Shown: positions 37,384-49,399 of the stretch, one piece after another
How positions within the stretch are numbered: position 1 is the stretch's first letter
Layout of the letters: the number at the start of each line of letters is the position of its first letter
Assembly: GCF_051014685.1 (NCBI RefSeq)
Contig: NC_135059.1
Span: forward strand, 1,302,001-1,366,000
Reading direction: 5' to 3'
DNA: 64,000 nt
From: Ptiloglossa arizonensis
Lineage: Eukaryota > Arthropoda > Insecta > Hymenoptera > Colletidae
Position numbers and translations under genes: made by a program
Notes under the pieces: generated by a model
The model's database searches: none
What the model was told of the DNA's origin: nothing
Seen by the model: the letters and a program-made list of their open reading frames with translations, nothing else

Positions 37384-40029
37384 AAATAAACCATTTTCTT
37401 TCACGATAAGTGTATTCGAGGTATATGCATATGATTACTGATTGGTACAGATTAATAACTTGTTCATTTCCAGATAGTCTTCATGAAACTACAATATTAC
37501 ATCGACGTTACGTCGACGAACTCGTGCGAGAGAAATTGAAGTTTTCACTGCACATTTAGAAATTTTTCCCCGGTGACATGTTCGATTTTCCTGTTCAGTG
37601 AAATTTCATTGCCATAAAAGCGTATTGAAAATTAGAAGTGCAGTTCAATTCAATACAACTCGTGGATTGCTACAAAGAGATGTGACTCGTGCGAGGAAGA
37701 AACGACAATAGGAAAATTGCACCATGAACAACGAACGGAGCGATAAAAATTGTTTTCAGAGTGCGAGAATAAAAACAAACACGTTTGTGGCATTTTCTGT
37801 AAACAATTCCTCCACGTATTACCGTAATAATTCCTCCACGGTTTCTAGTCAACGAAATTCGATCCTTTCCACGATTAACGGAATTGTTTTCAAAATGTTT
37901 GGCGTCACTTTATCAGTCTAGATCGGAAAATATTCTCTGTAGCGTGTACTCGTTCATAAGTCGTCGAATAGTTGCTTTAAAAATGCAAGTCTAGATATAA
38001 ATACAGTTTCGTAATGCGATCCTATTATTTTATTTCGTTACGTTTAATTATTTGAAATTGTTACCTTACTGTAAAATTTATAACACATGTATACATGTAT
38101 GCAGTGATAAAAAAGTAAAAGACTTGTATAAATTATGTAAAAATACGATGCTTCGATGAACAAACTTTTTTGCTAATAAAAATATTGAATAACGAAAAAA
38201 GAATAAATAACTTTTTGTAAGTTACTCGTTTCTCTGAATATATGCAAAAAGGTTTGAGTTTGAGAAGTCTAAGAAGTAGTCACTTTTTGCCCCTTATTTA
38301 ATCACTTTTTACCAGAAAGAATTCATGTTCTACTACTATATAAGTTGACGTCGTCGTATCGTGCGCTTGTTAAATGAAAGTTTTCTTTAAGAATTGACGA
38401 CAGTGGGACACAATGGTTAGTCGACAAGTCGATTTCTATTAACGCACAAAGGAAAAGACATAAAAGTGAAGTTGATCGAAGGCATTTGGAATGTACTTTC
38501 GGCAAGTTATTTAATCGGTTCGCGTCCATCTTTTACACTCGGATAAATTGTCTCAAATTCTATGGCCATTTACGAGCAATCATTGTTCTTAGGCAACGCA
38601 GATCGTCGATTCATTGTACTTCCTACACGTACACGTGCTTCTCTTCGTAGTTGAGAAAAGTGGTCTTAAACGATGAAACATCGATAACTACGTTATTAAT
38701 AAACGATGAGTTGCAACTATTATCCGCATTCATTGACCAGCGTATTGAAAAACGGTATAGACCTTTTCTCATTTTTGTAAATCATCTTCAGGCGAAATGT
38801 ATTTTTACTAACGATACGGAAAGCTTTAGAAGTCTCTTTAGCCAATTATTATTAAAGCATCGTATTTTTACACAATGTATACAAGTCTTGCATTTTTTAT
38901 ATTTGGTTCAACGCAAGGCCGAAACTTTTTCGGAGTAGACTCGCGAGAATGAGTCCACTTCGTATTCACCACGTGTTGCATCAGGTAAGAGGATGACATG
39001 ATACGCAAGTTTGAATAATTAATTTAACCTTAATAAGAGTTGCCCAAATGCACCAACGTCTTCCTTTTCCAAGTGAGGAAGAAGAGTTTTTGATGCTTTT
39101 TATATTATTGGTACAAATATGTTATTTACGGTTGACCTACAAGAGGTCGAAAACGTTCGTACCGATTTATACTCATTGTTTATATAAATTGAATTGGGCG
39201 CTCATAGTTGGTGAAAAAATGTTCATTCGTATATCTCCCTTGGGAGAACTCACGTCGAAACGAGAATGCGGAATGAGGCAACGTGCAACACGCTATGAGA
39301 ATAATCACGGGAATGAAGTATAATTGGGCAGAAATTCTACCGAAATGTAACAGCTGGATCTAAAACGTAGCTGACCCGTGTAGAATATAGTTTACTCTGC
39401 AATGTTTGCGCACAACATGCTGCACGTACGCCACATACTTTCAAAAATTACGAATTCCAGCTACAAATTTCTTTAACCATGAATCATCGCGATGTAACGC
39501 TGGGTTCTCCATTAATTAATTCCGTTGCTTAGCACGAATATCAATTGGTTACCCGAGTGTTTTCTTCACCGAAACAGAAACTCGGTTTTGTCGTGGTCAA
39601 TGATAATCGCTGTCACAGAGCTGCAATTAATATTTCACGAATGTAACATAGATGTTACATCGGTCACCTATAACGACAAGAGAATAACAGAATGTTTGTT
39701 CAATCTTTATCGTCATCTTTATCGACATTCTGTCCTGGCTAATCCGGTTTGACAATCGTGAAACGTGGCTCTCACACGGAAATTACTTTAAATCTCTGTA
39801 ATCGAAACTTTGCTTTCGAAGAAATACCGTATAGCCAAACTATACGAAATTACGACTTAAACCGGCAGCAACAAATAGTAGCGAGAACTTTGTAAACCCA
39901 TCGATAATTGGATCCTTTGTTCCAATTTGTGACTACGAAATTCATTACCAAACCTTGTGACATCGATTTCGAATCACTTCGTATTTATTTAAAAACAAAA
40001 AGTAATTCTTTTCAAGATTCTTCAAACAC

Positions 40030-40400
40030 TCCCGGCACTGTAATAAGTTACTCGGTAGCTCCTTCACCCTTACCCCTCTTTGCTCCTCGCTCCAGCCATT
40101 ACTCTACTTTCTACTGTGTCGTTCCCCTCATTTTCCCACTTGTCTTCTCGTACCATCTCACGGTTCCACGACTCTTTATTTTCTCGTCTCAGTTCTCGGT
40201 CTATCGTTCCACGATCTTTTTACCCCCTACTCGTCATTCTTCCTTCATTTTTCGACTGTCTTCGTGTTCCTTTTACCCCTCCTCTCGGAGCGAGGGTTTC
40301 TTATTTTCGCTCGTGCTTCTCCCTTCCGCTCTGTTGTTTTCCCCCTTCTTTACTCTTTCCTTTTCCTCTTCTATCCTCTGTCTTTCACGACAACTAATTA
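40030..40400 (+). other. Pyrimidine-rich tract, no gene
   Basis: Seen: about 370 bp dominated by C and T (CCTTCACCC, CCCCTCTTTG, TCTTCTCG, CTCGTGCTTCTCCC). Two forward frames stay open across it and translate to low-complexity S/F/L/P. Both are open only because stop codons need purines. Confidence 0.75.
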
Positions 40401-43353
40401 CATCAGCGAAATCACTCGTTTTGGGGTGATATCTTTGTGATTAATTAAGTTTCCAGTTGTCAGGGACCGGTAACCGGAGGCGGGAGGGGGTATACCTCGA
40501 TATTCTCTTTCTTGACGGTAAGTGTTTAATGAATGTAACGACCACCAGCGTGATTTATCGTTCCGTTTTACGCCTGCGTGCCGTGGTTAGCCACAAAGAG
40601 GGTGGGAAATGTATGTTCGGTCCGATAACGTTGTCAGTTCCTTAAGCAGACCGTTGATGTCATTTCTTTCCTTCGAGACGCGATACCACGAGGCGGTGTA
40701 CAACATTGATCGTGCGAAGCTTGACAAACGACAATGTTTCCCGTCAGATTTCATCGCAACATTCTCCTAACTGTTCTACGCACGAAACTCCGTAACACAA
40801 ATGCAATGCCTCTTACTCTTAATAGAGAGGTATCCGAATTAGTACAAATGGATTTTATTTGTCGATGGCAGGGAGCAAAATTATAGAACATTTTAGCAAA
40901 CGTTTCGATCTTTTTAATCGAACACGTTGGATATTAATGTAGATCGACACGAAAAATAAACGAAGCTATGGAATAAGGTACGTGAGAAGGAAACGCGTAT
41001 TAATATTATAAATGCAGTGAAAAAATAGGAGAAATTATTTAACGAGTTATAATAAATATCGTACGAATATCATGGAGAATGCCACGAGTTGACTACGCAA
41101 AATTTTTAGCGAATCTATCTGAGATCGTAAAACCCAAGGTTGGCCGTTAATTACTCGAACCTGTCACCCGTCAATTTAATCTTATACGATTATTCGAGGT
41201 TAGTAACAGCACTTTAGCCGTACCTCGTGTCTTGCATAATAGCTGTCTACATATTTCATTTGCTTATCTTATGTGGTCGCCGTTATTTATGTATACGTAT
41301 GTGTACAGTAAAGACGTTGAATGGAATAAATAAATATTTTGAAATACCTATAGTCTTGATATTTGCAATAACGTGGGTTAGAATTGGAGAACTCATCTCG
41401 AACGACGGTTGTCCGACGGTTGAATAATAACACGTGTCACGAACACTCTCGGCGGACTGTTGCCTGCTTCACGTAACGATCGTAGATCTATTGTGCTTGT
41501 TCTAGTACTGATCTACCGAATGTTCTATGGGAATTGCAAAGTGGACTCGATGACAAATATTTAGAAGTACTTCGAACGTGATTAGCCCTCCAATTTCTTC
41601 GAAGAGAAAGATCGATGTTTCCTTCGGTACAAAACGTTTGGAACGATTTTCTAATAAAAGGGACCAATTCCTAAAACCAACTGCGTTCACTTCTGGGAAT
41701 TGACTCGTCAGGATAATTTTTCACAACGTTATTATCCCACGAGTCAGTGAGTACTACTATGGAAGTCGTTCAAATTTGAAGAATATTTTCATTTTTGGTT
41801 TCAAATTATTTTCTCTCGCTTCGAATCGAAGAACGGAATGTGAATATCGTATAGATCGTTCAAAATGGTAGAAATAAATTTGAAAATTGAAAAATGAATT
41901 GCAATGTCAAAAAATATGTACGTACTCTTGTCGATATATATAAGATTAAAAATAGTATCGACGAAGTAAATTTTTTTTTTAATTGGAATACGAAAAGCAT
42001 ACAGTGTCTATGTGCTGTTTCTCCGAGACCATCGTGCTTACTTCTGTTTAATGAAAAAAATTTTAAAAAAAACCACTTAATTTAAGGGACGAAAATTAAT
42101 TTTTACACTCGATAAATTAAACGAGTCGGTTACCACGATGCACTCCAACGGTAGACGCATTTCCGAGAAATTTTTCTCACAGGCGTTCCGCGTTCACGAT
42201 TCGAAAGAATACTCAGCCTTGGATTGTATCGTTGTCGCTAACGAATGCAAATCGAATTTATCGACATTTTCGCGTCGCGGATATGGTTACGCGAAATGAT
42301 TCGAAAGCTCCCTATCGTGCGATCGCGGAGCCCCGATGAAATCATTTCTCGATGTAATGGATTTTACACGAATGAAGTCGATGCACTCACTTTCGGTACG
42401 TTCCCTTAGGAATCTAATATCGCCCTCGAGTAACTGTGCGATAAGAATTATGGTGGAAAACCGTTCAGTGGCGCGCGCATTCTTTCACTCTCCCTCTCTT
42501 TCTCTCTCGCTCGTTCTCGTCATTTTTCTCAGCTTTTTTTTTCGCGCTACGCACTCGAAATTTATAGATACGATGGACAGGGGGAGAGAAAACGTCGATG
42601 GCTTCGAAAGCCTCCCCCGTGTTCGAATTAACAGCGTGTCCGGGTGGCTTTGGTGTAACGACCACGCTGCCACTCCATTTACTGGTCTTCGCAGCTCCTC
42701 GGGACATTAATTGTGCTCCCCCTTCCGTGATTGTTGAATCGCGTTAAATAGAAGCACCCTCGACCCGAAGGTCGTTATAAATTGAGTAAACAGCCACGGT
42801 TTTTTTCCTTCGATATAAGTCAAGGCAAACGTAAAAGGAGATCCTTCAGTTTCTCGCGTACGGGGTCTCGGACCGAACGATGGGGATATTTAACGATATC
42901 ACGGTGTCGGGGAGAACATCGAGTGTTTTGAAACTCGAATTTATCAAAAGTTCTTGCTTGCGAATCGATCGCATAATTTTATAACTGTAGAACATGGACG
43001 AAACGATTCGTTCTCTACGAATGGATTTCGTCCATTGAAAATAAATAAATAAAAGTAAATTTTAAATTTTTCGAATTTATCTTGTTTCCGAATTTATCGA
43101 AACATTGAATGCTCCAATCTGGAAAATTAGTTATACGATATATGCGCGGTTCGTATAGTAATTTTGTATTTTTAAAAAGCAAGATTTCCGAGAGATCGTT
43201 GGAAAGAAAAATAAGAAACTCGAATACATTCACCGAGAGCGTTATTAAGCCAGTTACGCGGGAACTCATCAATTTTAAATAATACTCGGAGAGTGTAACG
43301 CTTAATCGCACCCACTTCAGGAGGTTACTCCACCTTAAGCCAGCTTTTCTCCG

Positions 43354-43366
43354 CAGGTATTACCTG
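43354..43366. promoter_or_regulatory. Perfect CAGGTA-T-TACCTG palindrome, candidate factor site
   Basis: Seen: a 13-bp perfect dyad. Known: CAGGTA/CACCTG words are bound by Snail- and ZEB-type zinc fingers, and CAGGTAG by the early-embryo activator Zelda in insects. The surrounding 43.3-43.7 kb is balanced in composition and contains AT-rich homeodomain-like words (CATGATTTATGG, CACTAATTC). Enhancer function is inference only. Confidence 0.25.
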
Positions 43367-44270
43367 TCTGTGTGTACACGATGTATATAATAAATACCCG
43401 TGGCTCTGTTTACGTGCCAGCTATCCATGATTTATGGAAACACGGCAGGGAGTCTTCGGTATTTGTCAGGTGGTCTCTAACCGAGCTGAGAATCCCGATA
43501 CCATAATGCAGCCACTAATTCTGTGCTTCCGTGTACCATGTTCGTACATTTACAACATGCGCAGATGATCTCGATTTTCCATAGTCTCCGATCTCGTCTC
43601 GGTCCTCGACCACGATGGAGTTGCTCGCATAACGTTAATGGACGAGTTGTCGAGTTACCGCTGTGTACATTTTGACGAGCGTTTATAAGCTAAGTGGTTC
43701 GGAAACAAACACTCCGAGGATATTTGTCCCGGTAAAAGTGTCTATTTAACGATTTTCTTTGACAATGATAAAAAGAAAGTCCGTGTCAAAGGCTTGTGAA
43801 TAGTACGAGCTGTTCAAAACCTCTAATCATTCTAAGTGCTGTTCGGAGGCTGTGACGATCCGATGTGGTTGAGTTCTAATGGTACTTCAATGGTATTTAA
43901 AAATATGACGTTTGTAGCCTGTAACGATTCACAATATTCTGCCTGGTCTACATCGAAACTCGATGTGACCAAGTTCAGGGTACTTTCAATCGTCCGCGAA
44001 AGAACATGCGGTCAGGATGGAACATGTTAAAACCAATGAAAATTGGCGTTGTATTTTTTATCATCTAACGTCTACAAGACCAAAAGCAATCGTACTGCGA
44101 GAAGACTGCAAAAGGGCGTTACACGTGAAGACCTTCTTTCGAAGTTCTGCGATATTAGCGAGTTTTTTTACTGCGTATGGGTCTACAACGGTCTCGTTGA
44201 GCGAGCTACAGTCCATTCTCGAGAAGACCGGCGTACTCTCGCTATTGACCGAAGACGCCCATATATACTA

Positions 44271-44505
44271 GATTGTTCGATAAGTTTTGTCGTCGTTCCA
44301 TTGTAAAAAAATAAGTATTATGACACTTCGACTTTGAAGTGTAAATATACGAATGCGTCGATAGATTTACACGAACAGTAAGTCATTAATTACACGAATG
44401 AAACTTCACGCACGTTCATTAAAGGGTAGTACCATTTTTAGAAAAATAAAACGACGAACCTAATAACTCCATTTCTTATCGAACGACAAAACTTATCGAG
44501 CAACC
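44271..44505 (-). mobile_element. Mariner-type MITE (family copy 1, inverted)
   Basis: Seen: terminal inverted repeats GATTGTTCGATAAGTTTTGT on the left and ACAAAACTTATCGAGCAACC on the right, each followed by a TA dinucleotide outside. Its interior is the inverted complement of the copies at 45.6 and 48.3 kb, including the AAAATAAAACGACGAACCTAATA block at about 44442-44464. At 235 bp it is slightly longer than the others and more diverged. Confidence 0.8.
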
Positions 44506-45264
44506 TATTGTAATGCGTGCGATGGTAGGGGAGCTAGTAGACTGAACATTGGAGATATAAATACTCGTTAGGCTTCTTCTCGCGGATGGTTACTGGATGG
44601 TTGCCGAGGATGTAGCTAAATTTTTACGAAAATCGTCAGCAACCAATAGCGGCAAAGCGTGCATCGATAAGGGAGAGTAACAGTAAACAAGAGCGGGGAT
44701 GTAAACACTCGTCGGTCTTCTTCTCGAGAATGGACAGTACGTCGCGACCATGTTCCTGAGAAAACAGACCGATATTTTCCAGACGTGTCCGAGTCTTTAA
44801 GATACGTATACAAACTGTAGAGACTCGAAGGACTGTCATAAGAACAGTATTTTCCCTTGGTGCTCTTAGAGCCAGTAAATTCGTAACCGCTTCTTGTTAA
44901 GAAACCTTAACGCTGAAAATAATTTATACGTTTAGCTATATAAGACGCGGATTCATAAAACAGTGGTAAACGTTAATGTAAAGATCACAGGAAGACGACA
45001 GCACGTATTTCATTTCGATTGTTCATTCCATGCATGCAAATAAAACATAGAACCATATAACACGGAAACATGTGTACGAAGACTTCGATTTCAAATAACG
45101 GCGTGTTATTGGTCCTTGCATTGCACAATTGTACGTTGACGCATCAGGAGCATCTGTATGTATATGTATATGTACGCATATGTATGCGGCATATGCAAAA
45201 TTCAACAATCCGTGTATAATGTCATCATTGGGGTTCGTATGCTTTTATCGTGAACCCTTTATCG

Positions 45265-45350
45265 TCTTTGGGAGAAGAGAGGAATTCGAACTTGCACGTC
45301 ACGATAGATCGTTGGTCAGAATCCAGAACTAATCGAATAATGGACCGAGT
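45265..45350 (-). repeat. tRNA-derived SINE head, degenerate
   Basis: Seen on the minus strand: TGAGCAGTGACTCGG (A-box-like, near 45350) followed by TTAGTTCTGGATTCTGACC, then CGTGACGTGCAAGTTCGAATTCC (B-box-like, near 45275). The order and the CGTGA..GTTCGAATTCC wording resemble the units at 9.1-9.5 kb. Too degraded for a tRNA cloverleaf. It could be chance similarity to Pol III boxes. Confidence 0.35.
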
Positions 45351-45629
45351 CACTGCTCAGTTAGTTGCATTCCTAGATATTTCCGTTTAACGTTAAGCTT
45401 TCGTGTTTCAGGGACTCTGAACACCGTTCTACTTGCACGTTTACAGTCGATCGATATGGTCCGCGTATACTCTATAAATTTGCAACTGAATAGAAAACAC
45501 GAGAGGTTTGACGATTCTGTGGGAGTTATATCGTGTGTTGGTCTAAATTGGAAATATTCTGGAAACAGAACATGAGCATCTGTCTCGATAAGGAACGGGC
45601 AATTGTTTGGACCAATGGTGATATTAATA

Positions 45630-45837
45630 GGTTGCTCAATAAGTTTTGTCGTTCGATAAAAAATAGCGCTATTAGGTTCGCCGTTTTATTCTTCTAAAGA
45701 TAGTACTACCGTTTAATGAACATGTGTGAAGCTTCATGCAGATCTGTCGATTCATTCATATATTTACAGTTGTTCGAAGTTGAAGTGTCATAGTATTTAT
45801 TTAAAATGGAAAAAACTACAAAACTTATTGAACAACC
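45630..45837 (+). mobile_element. Mariner-type MITE (family copy 2)
   Basis: Seen: 208 bp between TA dinucleotides, with near-perfect terminal inverted repeats GGTTGCTCAATAAGTTTTGT and ACAAAACTTATTGAACAACC. The interior matches the 48.3-kb copy with few differences (GAACATGTGTGAAG, CAGATCTGTCGA, GAAGTGTCATAGTA). Just before the right terminal repeat is ATGGAAAAAAC. An ATG close to the terminus could be a relic of a transposase start joined to the far terminal repeat, but this is inference. Confidence 0.85.
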
Positions 45838-47050
45838 TAGTATATTTATGCGTTTCGAAACCCGATTTGATCCCCTTCAGTGACATTGTTAATACAAACA
45901 GAATAGAGAATAATCGCGAGAGGAATTATCTAGTAAAATTACTTACTAGAAGAAAATTTAAGATATTGTATCTTGGAAAACTTTTAATATTCTTGATCGT
46001 CAATCGCATACGCTTAAAACGTTTCTATCTTACAACTTTATTGTATTTTAATATCGAACTTTTGTATTTGAAGTTTTCTTACTCGTATTTGATCACTCAT
46101 ACCTCTGAACAAAACTCGTTACTCTCTCTCCCCCTCTCTCATTCTTTTTCGTATTATCTATATTTCAAGACTATCAATGACGGGCAACTTTCGAACGATT
46201 AATTAATCGAACTCGATACACGTTCGAATTTCACGAGTCGTTAAAGTTTTACGAAGGTATTTTCTATCGTTGCGTCAATATCCGTGCACTATTCGTTGCT
46301 CCGATATTGGTCCTGTATCTGAACTTAAGCAGTTCTGCTGCAACGGTGTAGCTTACTGAGGTTTATCGTGTCAGATTAGACGGATATACGTTACCTCGCG
46401 CGACTCACTGTATATTCCGTACGCAGAATGTAGAGTATACCCTCCCAACTATAAACCTTCGCGCTGTAACTCCGCCGTCAAAAATATCGATCTACCGATA
46501 TGCGTATCGCGGACCAGATTCTCGCCTTTATCTTCGTATCTCGCTCCACAAGAGCGTTAAACTTTAACCGCTCCGATTAGTTAACGGTAACTAACAAAGT
46601 AACCACCGTGGTCAATGTCGATCCGTCGAGTTGTTTCGCGTTACTGGTTTACTTCGTCGGTGCAACGGAGAGATTTATGACAGTAATTTGATAACAACGT
46701 TGCCGGTGACTTGGCGGAACCGTTTGTCGAAACGGTAGCCTGTTACGGTCATGAATTAGTCAGAAGCCAAGGTGACAATTTAGTGATTGTTTGCGCGCGC
46801 AGGATAGACGATTACGAGTTGTTCGTCGGGAAGGTTATTATTTCATAACGAGGCTTGTAAACCTATTACAGGAAGCTGACTGCATTTCCATCGAGTTTCC
46901 TCGGTCATGTTTTATTCAACGACGCTCATCTCGACAAGTGTCTGTTGACGCTGCATCATTGACAAGAAGTTTCGTGTTCCTCCGACCTTGGAGAATCTTG
47001 GAAAATCGCGATTTTACAGCGCGTTCGTGCACAATGGATCGTGCATCCAC

Positions 47051-47090
47051 GATCGAAGGATCGAACGATCGACCAGTCGAAAATCGATCG
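47051..47090 (+). repeat. 8-bp tandem GATCGA motif
   Basis: Seen: GATCGAAG GATCGAAC GATCGACC AGTCGAAA ATCGATCG in register at 8 bp. Short, simple expansion in a GC-richer stretch. Confidence 0.6.
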
Positions 47091-48315
47091 GCGTTTCCGC
47101 TCCCGGTTCAACGGTCTCGTCAGTATCCCGCCCCAATTTCCACGACTCGCTGAATCGGAATTCGTACTCAGCGCCATACTCCTTTACCGATCGATATGTT
47201 TACCACGCGCGTAGTTTCACGTAGGTGCCTGTATAGAAATCGAAAGAGTCGTTTAACGTGTTAAACGCCGAGTTCTGGTTAGCTTTTTCTTTACGCCGCA
47301 CGATATCCACGACTAGTATAATACATCAAGTATAAACATCGTCGAAAAAAAGTGCAAGAGTATTCGAAGTCGAGAGATTTTTAAGAAACGTTACACGCTA
47401 TTTAGAGACAATGTGAAACGTTCTGGAAGGAATAGGGCTTGAAATTACACAACGAAGGTTGGGACATTTTGCGACAGTTTTCAACCTTGTTTCTGCTCAA
47501 TGCGTTTCAACGAACCTCGTTAATGCAATCGTTACATTTATCATCGATACGTTCAGCTAGATTGTTCTTATTTCGTAATCTTAAAGTTCGAAAGATATCG
47601 GAATATTATTTTTTAAATTTTATACAGTACACCGGTGACCGAAAACGGTACTCAAAGCGTTAAAATATCGCTCGGTAAATTTCAAAAGATTGCTCGCGTT
47701 TGGAGCGTCACTCAAAGCGTGATTGTGTTTCGTGGTTGAACAACGAATTTTGAATTTTCGTTCGTAGGAGACGCAAATGACGATTGTATAGCTACAACGT
47801 GGTTATTAATGAACAGCTCGAATAACTGGAAGCGACAGATCATTAATCTATATATAAATGAACACTTTTGTTGGACCGATGACTTGTTAACAAGTTTCTT
47901 TTTTACGGTTGATCATTGGTCGATCAAGTTTCGATCATGCGTTATTGTTCACAAACGTATACAAACAAAGAGTTGTGAAAAAAGCATCGATTTTAATTCA
48001 ATTTGTTTATTTTTATTGTTTGGTCAGTTTTCGTTCCAAGATTTTATACGAGAGATAGCGTGCATTTTGTAAAAATATTTGTACAAAAGTAGATCAAGAA
48101 TTAAACGGTTGAAACTGGCGACACGATCGAAGATGAATATATCGATAGCCCTTTTACTCTTTAAAAATGTTAAACATTAAATTTAATGAAAATTTCAGAA
48201 AAATAGTGATATCGATGACAATATCGCAATAAATTGACCTAAATAGTGGATCGAATAATTGTAACGGTGTTAATCGTACAAATATTGATGTTAATATTTC
48301 TAGTAAAAATTAATA

Positions 48316-48524
48316 GATTGCTCGATAAGTTTTGTCGTTCAATAAGAAATGGAGCTATTAGGTTCGTCGTTTTATTTTTCTAAAGATGGTAGTAATGTTT
48401 GATGAACATGTGTGAAGTTTCATGTAGATCTGTCGACTCGTTCATATATTTACAGTCATTCAAAGTTGAAGTGTCGTAATATTTTTTTTACAATGGAAAA
48501 AACGACAAAACTTGTCGAACAACC
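48316..48524 (+). mobile_element. Mariner-type MITE (family copy 3)
   Basis: Seen: 209 bp between TA dinucleotides, terminal inverted repeats GATTGCTCGATAAGTTTTGT and ACAAAACTTGTCGAACAACC, with an interior collinear with the 45.6-kb copy. It has the same ATGGAAAAAAC word before the right repeat. No coding capacity. Confidence 0.85.
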
Positions 48525-48654
48525 TAGTATAGTAATAACAGCAATATCAATGCAAAGTATGAAACAGAGAATAACGGTAATAATACGATCCTCGTAGAGA
48601 AATAAAATCGGACTCTATTATTGCTGTTGCGATTAAAATCGTAAAGTCGGAGTT

Positions 48655-48835
48655 AAAACTCGTTATATCAATAATGATTTCATGGTAATGGAAACAATAT
48701 TGACGACGGTAATGATAATGGCAAGAACATTGGTACAAATAGCAATAGTAGATCTTAACAATGGTAATAAAAGTAAAAAGGTAATAATAATAAAATATAA
48801 AAGAATAAAGTCGTATAAAAGAATAAAGTGCTATT
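48655..48835 (+). repeat. GGTAATAA-rich low-complexity DNA with an 18-bp tandem pair
   Basis: Seen: repeated GGTAAT, AATGG and AATAATAA words, and two adjacent 18-bp units ATAAAAGAATAAAGTCGT / ATAAAAGAATAAAGTGCT at 48797-48832. Open frames across it on both strands are compositional. Confidence 0.6.
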
Positions 48836-49399
48836 ATTATGCAAAATCGAATCCATGCTATTAGAACTGGTTTCCAAGATTTCTCGAAATCTACCGAACG
48901 CATTTACTCCTTCTTAAATTTTACTCCTCGTCCTTTCATATGTTTCAATTTTGTATTAAAAGGGGCGAGAAATTTTACCCCTGAAACGAAGATTTTAACG
49001 TTAAGCGACAGCCACTTTTATATAAATTATTATTCGAATTATTATCACGATTCGACGATAACGATATTACCAGAGATTGCCATCGAAAGTTTTTCCACTC
49101 GAAAACTTTTCAACCGTGAAACAATGTTTTTCCGCACGATCAATTTCGACGACAGATAACCATAAATGAAACGAGTAGATATTTTTCAATCGTTTTGTTT
49201 TCCTCTTTTGCTCATTGAGGAAAGAATTTTTTAGCGCGTCTATGAAATTCGTATAACCAACGTAATAATTACCGAGATCTGAAATAAATCGCAAAGACGA
49301 CCCGTTACTGTTCGATGTTGCACCCTGGTTGTCTCCATCGTTAAAAAAGCACACAATTAACCACACGGACAATTTTCATCGCAATACGAAAAGAATGAT

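Larger units (their letters stand above)
37384..44270. other. No confident gene; pyrimidine tract and candidate regulatory dyad inside
   Basis: AT-rich 37.4-40.0 kb, pyrimidine-rich 40.0-40.4 kb, then unique sequence. 42.48-42.54 kb is a short CT-rich run. Frames at 38.65-38.94 and 39.05-39.32 kb begin without convincing context and show no recognisable domain. Confidence 0.35.

Noticed and set aside
38949..38986. ATG followed by 12 codons and a strong donor CAG|GTAAGA
   Set aside because: A good donor alone is common by chance; no in-phase acceptor or recognisable continuation was found.
39908..40429. 173-residue forward ORF
   Set aside because: It runs through a pyrimidine tract where stop codons are rare, the translation is low-complexity S/F/L/P, and a second frame is open over the same DNA.
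46791..47153. 120-residue forward ORF
   Set aside because: GC-richer, CpG-dense DNA with overlapping frames on both strands, arginine-rich, no domain and no splice support.
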